From positions 13,683 through 45,133 of the forward strand of contig JAHECV010000008.1 of the NCBI GenBank assembly GCA_024641555.1: 31,451 nt of DNA. Reading direction: 5' to 3'. Origin of the DNA: Candidatus Planktophila sp. GTDB lineage: Bacteria > Actinomycetota > Actinomycetes > Nanopelagicales > Nanopelagicaceae. This document shows positions 15,404-23,664 of the stretch, piece after piece. The notes under the pieces are model-generated. The model saw only the letters and a program-made list of their open reading frames with translations, did no database searches and was not told where the DNA came from. Made by a program: the position numbers and the translations under genes. How positions within the stretch are numbered: the first letter of the stretch is position 1; each line of letters opens with the position of its first letter.

Positions 15404-16474
15404 GTGTTAACCAACATCTCTTTCTTCGCCACGGTAATCCTGCTCTGGCTAGCGGTCGCAAATTACTTCACGATCCGTCGCCCGTCCCCTGCCGTAGCGC
15501 AAAGTGAGAGCGTTAGTGTTTTAATCCCGGTACGTAATGAAGCGGCCAATATTGCAGATTTGGTACTTAGCTTGCAGGCGCAAGAGCAATTTACTCACAT
15601 TGAAATCATCTTTATAAATGACTCATCCACCGATGACACTTCGGAAAGGTTGTTAGAGGCCAAGGATGGCGGTGCGCAAATTATCGTGGTCGATGCCCCA
15701 TCGCTTCCAGATAAATGGCTAGGTAAACCCTGGGCGCTACAACAAGGATTTCAAAAATCCAGTGGTGAAATAATCGTTCTGCTTGATGCCGATGTTCTCC
15801 TCACGCCATCCGCGATTGCGCAAGCGGTTCAAATGTTGGGTGATCGGTCCTTTATCTCACCTTACCCACAACAAATTGCCAAAAGTTTTGCGGAGAGATT
15901 GATACAACCTTTACTTCAGTGGTCCTGGATGAGCACCGTGCCGCTTCGAGTGGCCGAAAATTCTCCGCGCACATCGCTCGCAGTTGCCAACGGCCAATTC
16001 TTTATTGCTCGCAGAAGCGCGCTAGAAAATATCGGCGGCTTTTCCGCGATCGCCTCCGAAGTTTTAGACGATATACAACTGGCACGCGCACTCATTAAAT
16101 CTGGCGCACGTGGTGGCGTTGCCGATGGTTCGTCGCTGGCGCAAACTCGCATGTATAAAAATTTCGCAGAGATAAAAGCGGGCTACGGTAAATCTCTTTG
16201 GAAAGCCTTTGGTGGAAAAGTTGGAAGCGCAATTGCAATCACTTTTCTTTTCATAACCGGAATAGCTCCCGTGATCGCCTGGCTAAACGGAAATCCACTG
16301 GGATTCTTCGCCTATGGGTTCATAACCTTTACTAGGGTTCTGAGTGCGCTTCGTAGTCGCGGTCGTGCCTTAGATTCACTGCTACATCCAATTTCTTGCG
16401 CGGTGCTGATCTATCTGATTATTTATAGTTGGCGCGCGCGTGGAGTCGTAACTTGGAAAGGACGAACCTTATGA
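15404..16474 (+). CDS. Family 2 glycosyltransferase, CruG/CrtQ-like
   Basis: 356 residues. A leading membrane helix (about 5-22), then a GT-A catalytic domain: VSVLIPVRNEAANI, the nucleotide-binding FINDSSTDDT, PDKWLGKPWALQQG, the metal-binding LDADVLL, and a late acid region SEVLDDIQLARAL. Two or three C-terminal helices follow (about 272-345). This is the layout of carotenoid glycosyltransferases such as CruG and CrtQ, which put a sugar on a carotenoid hydroxyl or carboxyl. Start is GTG; the 14-base gap after cruF is very AT-rich and has no ribosome binding site. The stop overlaps the crtD-like ATG (ATGA). Sugar and exact acceptor are unknown; a lipid glycosyltransferase is the alternative, made less likely by the neighbours. 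Confidence 0.85.
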   Translation: MLTNISFFATVILLWLAVANYFTIRRPSPAVAQSESVSVLIPVRNEAANIADLVLSLQAQEQFTHIEIIFINDSSTDDTSERLLEAKDGGAQIIVVDAPSLPDKWLGKPWALQQGFQKSSGEIIVLLDADVLLTPSAIAQAVQMLGDRSFISPYPQQIAKSFAERLIQPLLQWSWMSTVPLRVAENSPRTSLAVANGQFFIARRSALENIGGFSAIASEVLDDIQLARALIKSGARGGVADGSSLAQTRMYKNFAEIKAGYGKSLWKAFGGKVGSAIAITFLFITGIAPVIAWLNGNPLGFFAYGFITFTRVLSALRSRGRALDSLLHPISCAVLIYLIIYSWRARGVVTWKGRTL

Positions 16475-17994
16475 ATAAGGCGAAGTCCGGCAAAGTAGAT
16501 GTAGCAGTCATTGGTGCAGGAATGGGCGGAATGGCCACAGCTGCGCGTTTAGCAAAAGCAGGACATCAAGTAACTGTCTATGAAGCATCCGATCGCCACG
16601 GCGGAAAATGTCGCACTGAATGGATCGGCAACTATGCCTTCGATACAGGTCCTTCACTATTAACACTTCCTGCTGTTTATCGTGATCTATTTCAACGCAC
16701 AGGCGATGTCATGGGGCGGGTATTAGAGCTAGTTCCAGTAAACCCATCGTTTGATTACCGATTTAACGACGGCAAGTCTGTGAAATTTGCCAACTTATCG
16801 CGCAAAGAAACGCTCGCGGCGATTACAGAATCGTTAGGCCTCGCAGCAGGACAAGAGTGGGATCGAGTCATGCGCACGGCCGAAGCGATGTGGGATGTCT
16901 CGCGCGAGCCTTTTATCGAGTCAGAACTACGAAATATCTCCTCACTATTGAAACGACCAACTTTGCTACGCGACTTGCGCGTAATTGCGCCATGGAAAAC
17001 TTTGCGTGGCCTAAAAATTTCTGATTTACATCTGCGAAATATCTTAGATAGATATGCAACATATAGCGGATCTGACCCACGCGTTGCTCCTGCCGTACTA
17101 GCTTCGATAGCTTTTGTAGAAGAGGCATTCGGCGCTTGGCATATTAAAGGCGGGGTCGGCAAATTAGCGGATGCGCTTTACCAACGTTGCCTAGATCGGG
17201 GTGTTAAATTCGAATTTAATAGCGAAGTCTGCGCAATCGAACATGATGGCAAGCGAGTAACTGGTATATCGCTAAAAGATAAAAGCACCATTAATTACGA
17301 AATTGTGGTTGCCAATGCTGATGCCTCCCTGGTTTATAACAAGTTGATTCACGGCAAGGTCGCCAAGTTAAAGCGTGCTCGCAAGAATTTAGCAAAGGCC
17401 GATCCATCTCTAGCCGGATTTTCAATTTTGTTAGGCTTGCGCCCAGCTGAGACCGCAACAGGTTTGTCACATCACAATATCTTTTTTCCGGAAAACTACG
17501 ATCAAGAGTTTGAAGATATCTTCAATCTTAAGATTCCTGTTGCGGATCCCACAATTTATCTTTGCGCTCCTAAAGATGACCAAATGGTTAAATTTCCTGG
17601 TCATGAGGCCTGGTTCGTTCTTGTAAATGCGCCGCGTCACGACGAAAGTGGCGTAACGGGGTATGACTGGAACGACGCTGCAGCCAATCATCGTTATGCC
17701 ATGAAGATAATTGACTCACTCGAAAGTCGTGGAATCGAAATTAAGAATCGCCTAGAAGTTCTAGAAATTCGAACTCCTGCAGATTTAGAACGCGCGGTTA
17801 TGGCTCCAGGTGGCTCTATCTATGGCACTTCCAGTAACGGTGCGCGTTCTGCATTTTTGCGGGCCAAGAATCGTTCACCACTTAAAGGTTTGTTCTGCGT
17901 TGGTGGCTCGGCACATCCCGGAGGAGGCTTGCCGCTAGTTGGATTAAGCGCTGAAATCGTTGCGCAAGCAGTTGTAGGCCCAGCGACCCACTAA
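16471..17994 (+). CDS. CrtD-like carotenoid desaturase (CrtI superfamily)
   Basis: 507 residues. N-terminal FAD fold VAVIGAGMGGMATAARLAKAG with the acidic end of the second strand (VYEAS) and the GGKCRTEW loop; DTGPSLLTLP follows. The C-terminal FAD motif is FCVGGSAHPGGGLPLVGLSA. It differs clearly from the standard CrtI at 20563, so it is a second, specialised member. Next to a CruF-like hydratase the best guess is a 3,4-desaturase like CrtD, which extends the conjugated chain next to the hydroxylated end; a CrtP-like oxygenase is the alternative. The ATG at 16471 has AAAGGA upstream and overlaps the preceding stop. The 3' end overlaps the convergent phosphatidyltransferase gene by 51 bases. 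Confidence 0.88.
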   Translation: MNKAKSGKVDVAVIGAGMGGMATAARLAKAGHQVTVYEASDRHGGKCRTEWIGNYAFDTGPSLLTLPAVYRDLFQRTGDVMGRVLELVPVNPSFDYRFNDGKSVKFANLSRKETLAAITESLGLAAGQEWDRVMRTAEAMWDVSREPFIESELRNISSLLKRPTLLRDLRVIAPWKTLRGLKISDLHLRNILDRYATYSGSDPRVAPAVLASIAFVEEAFGAWHIKGGVGKLADALYQRCLDRGVKFEFNSEVCAIEHDGKRVTGISLKDKSTINYEIVVANADASLVYNKLIHGKVAKLKRARKNLAKADPSLAGFSILLGLRPAETATGLSHHNIFFPENYDQEFEDIFNLKIPVADPTIYLCAPKDDQMVKFPGHEAWFVLVNAPRHDESGVTGYDWNDAAANHRYAMKIIDSLESRGIEIKNRLEVLEIRTPADLERAVMAPGGSIYGTSSNGARSAFLRAKNRSPLKGLFCVGGSAHPGGGLPLVGLSAEIVAQAVVGPATH

Positions 17995-18576
17995 GAAGAA
18001 ACTAAATAATTGAAGCGCTACGAGAACTGCCAAAGCTGGAATTACTAAGTCAAGGCCGATTGCATAGGCAACCAAAGCTATAAAGATAAAGCTAGCGCGC
18101 ACAGGTCTTTCGGCGGGTGTAACAACTCCGACTTCGCTGATTCCTAAACCGCCTAAACGTGCGCGCGCATATTCTTGTGTAAAGGCAATTACATAGGTAA
18201 ATAGCATCAGCCAGGCGGGCGCGCCGATACGGTAAGCGACATAAAACCAGAGCGCTTCGCTGATGCGATCAGCGACTGAATCAAGAACTGCGCCAAATTG
18301 GTTTGCTCGATTTTGGTAAATCGCTACGCTGCCATCGATTCCGTCGGCATAAAGTGAGAGTACTAATAGCCCAATCGTCCAAGGCGAAAGCGGATTCGCA
18401 GCCATAGCGATCGCAAAAATAACTCCAAGCAGGGTAAGAAAATTAGGGGTGATGCGCAGAGTTGAGAGCAACTTTGCGGATATATAGGAAATCTTTAGCC
18501 AAGCCTTAACTATTCCTTTAATCTCTGCATTGCCGTGTAGCGCGCTCCACTTTGCAAAAAATGTGTCCTGGTTCAT
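17944..18576 (-). CDS. CDP-alcohol phosphatidyltransferase family protein
   Basis: 210 residues, about six membrane helices. The family motif D-G-x2-A-R-x8-G-x3-D-x3-D is seen as DGSVAI, eight residues, G, AVL, D, SVA, D (about residues 81-103): all aspartates and glycines are kept but the arginine is isoleucine. These enzymes join a CDP-activated alcohol or CDP-diacylglycerol to a second alcohol in membrane lipid synthesis. The acceptor cannot be told. The ATG overlaps the metF stop (ATGA), so the two are one operon. The final 51 bases are shared with the convergent crtD-like gene, giving both C-termini constrained sequence. Confidence 0.85.
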   Translation of the reverse strand: MNQDTFFAKWSALHGNAEIKGIVKAWLKISYISAKLLSTLRITPNFLTLLGVIFAIAMAANPLSPWTIGLLVLSLYADGIDGSVAIYQNRANQFGAVLDSVADRISEALWFYVAYRIGAPAWLMLFTYVIAFTQEYARARLGGLGISEVGVVTPAERPVRASFIFIALVAYAIGLDLVIPALAVLVALQLFSFFLVGRWAYNCLRNDFSA

Positions 18577-19442
18577 CCACGTTTCTTATCTTTTATTTGT
18601 TCAAATATCTCGCGTGTGGCAGTAGAGGTATTCATCGTGTAGAAGTGAATGCCTGGAACGCCTGCCGCCAATAATTCTTCGCAGAGTTGGGTTGCAATTT
18701 CCACACCAAGTTTGCGAACTTCATCAGGTGAATCTTTAAGTGCGTCAAAACGCTCGGCAATTTTTGATGGGATAGGTGTGCCACTTAGTTCGGCCATTCG
18801 ATTTAATTGATTTACATTGGTAACCGGCAGTATTCCGGCAATGATTGGCAGATTTGAACCGCGCGCCGATAATCGATCAACGAGAGCTTTCCATTTATCT
18901 ACTTCGAAGAAGAATTGTGTCGTGGCAAAAGTGGCGCCAGCCTGCTCTTTACGAAGCAGAACTTCAACATCTTTTGCGAAATCTAAACCGGAAGCTGGAT
19001 GTCCATCTGGAAAAGCGGCGACGCCGATAGTAAATCCACCAACTTCGGCTGCCAGGGTTACAAGTTCATCTGCATGATTTAAACCACCAGATGTTGGAGT
19101 CCAAGGCGCGCGGGGTCCGCCCGTTGGATCGCCACGGAGCGCCAAAATATTGTGAATACCGGCTTGCTTATAGCGCGCCAAAATTTCGATTAACTCTTCA
19201 CGCGTTGATCCAACGCACGTTAAATGGGCAACTGTTGGAATATGGGTTCGCGCAGTGATTTCAGAGGTGATTCGAATTGTGCGATCTCGAGTTGTTCCAC
19301 CAGCTCCATAGGTAACTGAGATGAAATCCGGAGCGATAGGTTCAAGGGCGCGCATCGCCTTCCAGAGACGCTCTTCACCTTCAGGGTCTTTCGGCGGGAA
19401 GAACTCAAAGGAGTAAGTAACGCCTTCACCGATCTTCTTCAT
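18573..19442 (-). CDS. metF: Methylenetetrahydrofolate reductase
   Basis: 289 residues. Reduces 5,10-methylene-THF to 5-methyl-THF for methionine synthesis with an FAD cofactor. Family motifs: SFEFFPPKDPEGEERLW at the start, FISVTYGAGGTTRDRT, THIPTVAHLTCVGSTREE, NILALRGDPTGG, a FATTQFFFEVDKW strand, LPIIAGILPVTN, and GIHFYTMNTS near the end. The ATG at 19442 with GGAG six bases upstream fits the family N-terminus; a longer frame to 19499 would cover the divergent crtE start. It is transcribed away from crtE and leads the phosphatidyltransferase gene. Confidence 0.95.
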   Translation of the reverse strand: MKKIGEGVTYSFEFFPPKDPEGEERLWKAMRALEPIAPDFISVTYGAGGTTRDRTIRITSEITARTHIPTVAHLTCVGSTREELIEILARYKQAGIHNILALRGDPTGGPRAPWTPTSGGLNHADELVTLAAEVGGFTIGVAAFPDGHPASGLDFAKDVEVLLRKEQAGATFATTQFFFEVDKWKALVDRLSARGSNLPIIAGILPVTNVNQLNRMAELSGTPIPSKIAERFDALKDSPDEVRKLGVEIATQLCEELLAAGVPGIHFYTMNTSTATREIFEQIKDKKRG

Positions 19443-19464
19443 GCGCTTCTCCACGCGGTCAGGG

Positions 19465-19470
19465 TACCGT
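19465..19470 (+). promoter_or_regulatory. -10 box of leaderless crtE
   Basis: TACCGT ends six bases before the GTG at 19477. The overlapping minus-strand sequence (reverse complement of 19461-19466, TACCCT) can serve metF, which has a normal ribosome binding site. Both promoters must fit in a 34-base gap. Confidence 0.5.
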
Positions 19471-19476
19471 TGCGCC

Positions 19477-20562
19477 GTGGTTAACGATGCACGTGGCACG
19501 CTTTTAGCGGTACGCGAAACGGTTCAGCGCGAGTTAAATTCTTATCTGACCTTGCAGCGCGAATATTTAAGCTCTATCGGATCCGAGTTAATACCAGTAT
19601 GCGATGCCCTCGAATCTTTCTTGCTCGAAGGCGGCAAACGGCTGCGGCCGCTATTTGCCTACGCTGGCTTTGCGGCAACTGGCAAAGATGCAACGCCCGC
19701 CGATATCCGAGCCTTTACCAGCCTAGAACTCTTACAAGCGTGTGCATTGATTCATGATGATCTAATGGATCGCTCTGATACGCGACGTGGAAAACCAGCG
19801 ATCCATCGCCATTTTGAAAATTTACATCAGCAAGAAGCGATGAATGGTTTAGCAGATCAATTTGGCGAAGCCGCGGCGGTTCTGCTCGGAGATTTAGCCT
19901 TAGTTTGGTCTGACCACTTGTTGCACACTTCAGGCGTTGCAGATGGCGCTTTGCTATCGGCGCTGAAAGTTCATGATGAGATGCGCATCGAATTAATGGC
20001 CGGTCAATATCTAGATGTTCGTGAAGCAGGAGAGCGCTCCCCTAGCGTTGATCGCTCACTTAGAATTGCTCGTTACAAATCAGGCAAGTACACAATCGAA
20101 CGACCTCTACATTTGGGCGCCGCCCTAGCAATAACTGATGTAGCAGATCGAAAAAATTTGGTAAATATCTTGAGCGCCTATGGACTTCCACTCGGTGAAG
20201 CTTTTCAATTACGCGATGACATGCTCGGAATTTTTGGCGATCCATCAGTCACCGGCAAACCAGCGGGCGATGATATTCGCGAAGGTAAGCGCACCGTGTT
20301 GATGGCGATGACCTTAGAGCGCGCCGACGAAGCAAGCGCTGCCAAGATCACCGCCGCTCTAGGCCGTGAAGATCTGACTTCCGATCAAATTGAAGAAGTC
20401 CGAGCGCTCATTACCGCAACTGGTGCGGTTAAAGTTGTCGAAGATCTCATCGATGGCCTGCTTTCCAACGCGCTAACCGCTGCAAACTCTGCTGAAATTG
20501 ACCCTTCAGCCCGCGAGTTACTGATTGAACTCGCAACTAGCGCAACTCGTAGGAGCCATTAA
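19477..20562 (+). CDS. crtE: Geranylgeranyl diphosphate synthase (polyprenyl synthetase)
   Basis: 361 residues. Makes the C20 diphosphate for carotenoids. The first aspartate motif is DDLMD within LIHDDLMDRSDTRRGKPAIH; the second is RDDMLGIFGDPSVTGKPAGDD with a basic REGKRT after it. GGKRLRP near the N-terminus binds the diphosphate. I chose GTG at 19477 over the ATG at 19441: the added residues are not family-like, overlap metF, and a -10 lies exactly six bases before the GTG. crtI follows without a gap (TAA then ATG). Chain length is inferred from the phytoene synthase downstream; a longer-chain menaquinone synthase is the alternative. Confidence 0.9.
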   Translation: MVNDARGTLLAVRETVQRELNSYLTLQREYLSSIGSELIPVCDALESFLLEGGKRLRPLFAYAGFAATGKDATPADIRAFTSLELLQACALIHDDLMDRSDTRRGKPAIHRHFENLHQQEAMNGLADQFGEAAAVLLGDLALVWSDHLLHTSGVADGALLSALKVHDEMRIELMAGQYLDVREAGERSPSVDRSLRIARYKSGKYTIERPLHLGAALAITDVADRKNLVNILSAYGLPLGEAFQLRDDMLGIFGDPSVTGKPAGDDIREGKRTVLMAMTLERADEASAAKITAALGREDLTSDQIEEVRALITATGAVKVVEDLIDGLLSNALTAANSAEIDPSARELLIELATSATRRSH

Positions 20563-22047
20563 ATGCCGGCAAAGGTAAAGGGACCGACTGATCACGTCGT
20601 CGTAGTTGGTGCAGGACTTGCTGGGTTAAGCGCGGCGCTACGTTTAGCAGGCGCTGGCCGCAAAGTAACTGTCGTAGAACGCGAATCAGTACCAGGCGGG
20701 CGCAATGGTTTGCTCGAAAAAGATGGCTACTCATTCGACACCGGTCCTTCTGTATTAACGATGCCATCCTTAATACAAGATGCCTTTAGTTGCGTCGGCG
20801 AAGATATGAAAGATTGGCTAGAACTTTCACCACTTAAACCGCTCTACCGCGCTTTTTATCATGATGGCTCGCAAATCGATGTCCATGCCAATACCGCGGA
20901 AATGGAAGAAGAGATCCGACGCACCGTTAGTGCAGAAGAAGCGCTGGGCTATCGCAATTACGTAGATTTTGTTACCAAACTTTACAAATACGAGATGAAC
21001 GATTTTATTGATCGCAATATCGACTCTCCACTTAATTTACTTACTCCAAATCTAGCCCGATTGATCGCACTCGGTGGATTTAGAAGACTTTCTCCGAAGG
21101 TAAATCAATTTTTGAAGGACCCACGACTGCAAAAGGTTTATTCATTCCAGGCGATGTATGCCGGTGTTAGCCCGCAACAGGCGCTAGCAATTTATGCGGT
21201 CATCGCTTATATGGATTCAGTAAATGGCGTCTTCTTCCCTAAGGGTGGAATGCACGCGGTGCCACGTGCGCTGGCTGCTGCTGCGCAAAAGCATGGCGTG
21301 ACAATTAAATACGACACGACGGTGACTCGTCTGGAAGTAGAAAATTCGCGCGCCAAGGCGGTTATTACGGATAAAGGTGAACGCATCGAGTGCGATGTAG
21401 TAGTTATGAATCCGGATCTGCCGGTTGTTTGGCGCGATCTACTAGGCAAGGTTCCGCTATCTATTAAGCGCCTGAAATACTCACCATCTTGTGCAACCCT
21501 GCTTGTCGGTTCTGCGAAAAAATATGAGCACGTTGCCCACCACAACATTCACTTTGGCGAGTCTTGGGATGGCGTCTTTGACGAGTTAATCAAAAAGAAG
21601 ACTTTGATGTCGGATCCTTCGGTGCTGGTCACTATCCCAACAAAGGATGATGCCGCGTTGGCACCTGCTGGAAAAGAGAGTTACTACATTCTCTACCCAA
21701 CACCAAACTTGGATGCCGACATTGACTGGAAGACGCAAGCTCGTCCGTACCGTGATCACATGATTAAAACTCTGGAAGATCGCGGGTACACCGGCTTTGG
21801 CGATTCAATCGAAACCGAAGTGATGACCACGCCACTTGATTGGCAAGCGCAAGGAATGGAACGAGGTGCGCCATTTGCTAGCGCGCATACCTTCTTCCAA
21901 ACCGGCCCATTCCGTCCGCGAAATATCGCGGCTGGTTTTGAAAACGTAGTATTTGCCGGTTCTGGAACCCAACCAGGTGTTGGAGTTCCGATGGTTCTAA
22001 TCTCAGGCCGCTTAGCAGCAGAACGAATCGTAGGTCCGGTTAAGTAA
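20563..22047 (+). CDS. crtI: Phytoene desaturase
   Basis: 494 residues. Converts phytoene to lycopene by stepwise desaturation using FAD. N-terminal nucleotide fold VVVVGAGLAGLSAALRLAGAG, then VERESVPGGRNG and DTGPSVLTMP; mid-region FQAMYAGVSPQQALAIYAVIAYMD; C-terminal FAGSGTQPGVGVPMVLISGRLAAERI. These are the standard CrtI marks and distinguish it from the second desaturase-like protein at 16471. A ribosome binding site (TAGGAG) lies at the end of crtE. crtB follows directly. Confidence 0.95.
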   Translation: MPAKVKGPTDHVVVVGAGLAGLSAALRLAGAGRKVTVVERESVPGGRNGLLEKDGYSFDTGPSVLTMPSLIQDAFSCVGEDMKDWLELSPLKPLYRAFYHDGSQIDVHANTAEMEEEIRRTVSAEEALGYRNYVDFVTKLYKYEMNDFIDRNIDSPLNLLTPNLARLIALGGFRRLSPKVNQFLKDPRLQKVYSFQAMYAGVSPQQALAIYAVIAYMDSVNGVFFPKGGMHAVPRALAAAAQKHGVTIKYDTTVTRLEVENSRAKAVITDKGERIECDVVVMNPDLPVVWRDLLGKVPLSIKRLKYSPSCATLLVGSAKKYEHVAHHNIHFGESWDGVFDELIKKKTLMSDPSVLVTIPTKDDAALAPAGKESYYILYPTPNLDADIDWKTQARPYRDHMIKTLEDRGYTGFGDSIETEVMTTPLDWQAQGMERGAPFASAHTFFQTGPFRPRNIAAGFENVVFAGSGTQPGVGVPMVLISGRLAAERIVGPVK

Positions 22048-22953
22048 GTGAATGAGTTAAACGCTGCTGGAATCACCGACCCTGAGTTACGCGCCTCTTA
22101 TTCTGAGTGCAAAAGACTTAACTCACTTCACGGAAAAACTTACTATTTAGCAACGCTGTTATTGCCACCTGGTAAGCGTCCATTTGTTCATGCGCTATAT
22201 GGATTTGCTCGTTATGCAGATGAAATCGTCGATGACTTAGCCTCAACGATGACAGTGCAAGAGAAAGCCGAAGTTCTCCGTACCTGGAGTACCGATGTTC
22301 TTCGCGGTTTGGAAACTGGACAGAGTTCCGATCTTGTTGGGCGCGCACTCATCGATACCGTGCAGCGCTTTAATATCCCCCACCAACACTTCGTAGATTT
22401 TTTACACTCAATGGAGATGGACTTAACTGTTACCGAGTATCAAACCTTTGATGACTTGTACGAGTATGTTTATGGCTCTGCCGCAGTTATTGGTTTGCAG
22501 ATGGTGCCGATATTGGGCGGCGACACTGTTAATTCTTTGGAAGCGGCTAAGAATTTAGGCGTAGCCTTCCAGCTTGCAAACTTTATCCGCGATGTGGGTG
22601 AAGATTTAGACCGAGGGCGCGTATATCTTCCGCTCCAAGAGCTAGCCCAGCATGGCGTGACTCGACAAATGTTGGAGGAGCGAAAGTTAACTCCTGAGAT
22701 TATCGAAGCTTTAAAATTCCAGATTGCGCGAGTGCGCCAATTGCAAAAAGCCGCTGAACCCGGAATCGCGCTGCTCGATAAAACAAGCCAGCCGTGCATT
22801 CGCGCAGCGAGTGAGCTTTATTGCGGCATAGTCGATGAAGTGGAAAAGATTGGATACGACATCTTCAATAAGCGCGCCAAGACTTCAACTTTGCGACGAG
22901 CGCGAGTGGCGTTCGCGGCATACCTCAGCGCTGTTGTGGCGCGTTTGCGCTAA
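22048..22953 (+). CDS. crtB: Phytoene synthase
   Basis: 301 residues. Joins two GGPP molecules head to head into phytoene, the first committed carotenoid step. The two aspartate motifs are YADEIVDDLA (about 58-67) and NFIRDVGEDLDRGRVYLP (about 171-188). LPPGKRPFVHALYGFAR precedes the first. Start is GTG immediately after the crtI stop. The stop is followed three bases later by the TPP riboswitch, so transcripts from crtE may run into it. Confidence 0.95.
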   Translation: MNELNAAGITDPELRASYSECKRLNSLHGKTYYLATLLLPPGKRPFVHALYGFARYADEIVDDLASTMTVQEKAEVLRTWSTDVLRGLETGQSSDLVGRALIDTVQRFNIPHQHFVDFLHSMEMDLTVTEYQTFDDLYEYVYGSAAVIGLQMVPILGGDTVNSLEAAKNLGVAFQLANFIRDVGEDLDRGRVYLPLQELAQHGVTRQMLEERKLTPEIIEALKFQIARVRQLQKAAEPGIALLDKTSQPCIRAASELYCGIVDEVEKIGYDIFNKRAKTSTLRRARVAFAAYLSAVVARLR

Positions 22954-22956
22954 AGT

Positions 22957-23047
22957 AAATCTTACGGGAGCCGCTGCTGCGGCTGAGAGGATCTGAAATT
23001 CAGATCGACCGTTTGACCCATCCGGTAATGCGGATGCGGAAAGGTTT
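22957..23047 (+). promoter_or_regulatory. TPP riboswitch (THI element)
   Basis: Shows the conserved THI pieces in order: ACGGGAG (22964-22970), CTGAGAGGATCTG (from 22983), GACCC (23015-23019) and CGGTAATGCGGATGCGGA (23023-23040). Outer stem P1 pairs AAATCTT (22957-22963) with AAGGTTT (23041-23047), one G-U. The purine-rich GGAAAGG ribosome binding site of the next gene is partly in this stem, so TPP binding should block translation start rather than transcription. It senses thiamine pyrophosphate. Confidence 0.93.
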
Positions 23048-23052
23048 AAACG

Positions 23053-23664
23053 ATGCCATCCTTTTTCAACTTCTTATCTGATGTAATGGTCACAATTTGG
23101 GGCTACGAACTCTCCTATCTGGAATTTGTCGCCGTGCTCGCCTCATTTATCGGCGTCGCACTTGGAATAACAGGAAAACGAATTACCTGGCCATGGTGGG
23201 CAATTAGCTCTGTGCTATATGGAATTTTATTTATGCAATGGGAGCTGTATGCCAGCGCTGCTTTACAAATAGTTTTTATCATCGCCGCCGTGATTGGTTG
23301 GTTTGGATGGGAGCCATCCGGAGCTAAGCCAGGCGCCTTAAGAAATAGTTATCGCGCATATGTCTTTGGTGCAGTCATCTTGGCAACTCTTGCCCTTGCA
23401 CCTGTTCTCAAATCTTGGGGGGCAGCATCTACCTATGTTGATGCGGTTTTATTCTTTGGATCTCTAACAGCGCAAATCTTGATGGTTTATGAGAAATATG
23501 AAAATTGGGTGCTTTGGTTGGTAGTAGATGCCGGATACGTTGCCTTATACGCATCGCAAGATCTTCCATTTACTGCAGTTCTTTATCTGACCTTCACAAT
23601 TCTCGCCGCAATGGGATGGAGCAAATGGTATGGAGCTCATCGCAGCGCTATCCGATCTCTGTAA
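23053..23664 (+). CDS. pnuT: PnuC/PnuT family vitamin transporter, probably thiamine
   Basis: 203 residues, about seven membrane helices. PnuC-family marks: the early helix ending GKRITWPWWAISSVLYG, then YASAALQIVFIIAAVIGWFGW, a mid segment VDAVLFFGSLTAQILMVYEKYENWVLWLVVDA, and LAAMGWSKWYGA at the end. PnuC carries nicotinamide riboside by facilitated diffusion; relatives behind TPP riboswitches are the PnuT thiamine transporters. The riboswitch directly before the ATG gives the substrate. Uptake is usually trapped by phosphorylation, which makes the overlapping kinase gene interesting. Confidence 0.88.
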   Translation: MPSFFNFLSDVMVTIWGYELSYLEFVAVLASFIGVALGITGKRITWPWWAISSVLYGILFMQWELYASAALQIVFIIAAVIGWFGWEPSGAKPGALRNSYRAYVFGAVILATLALAPVLKSWGAASTYVDAVLFFGSLTAQILMVYEKYENWVLWLVVDAGYVALYASQDLPFTAVLYLTFTILAAMGWSKWYGAHRSAIRSL

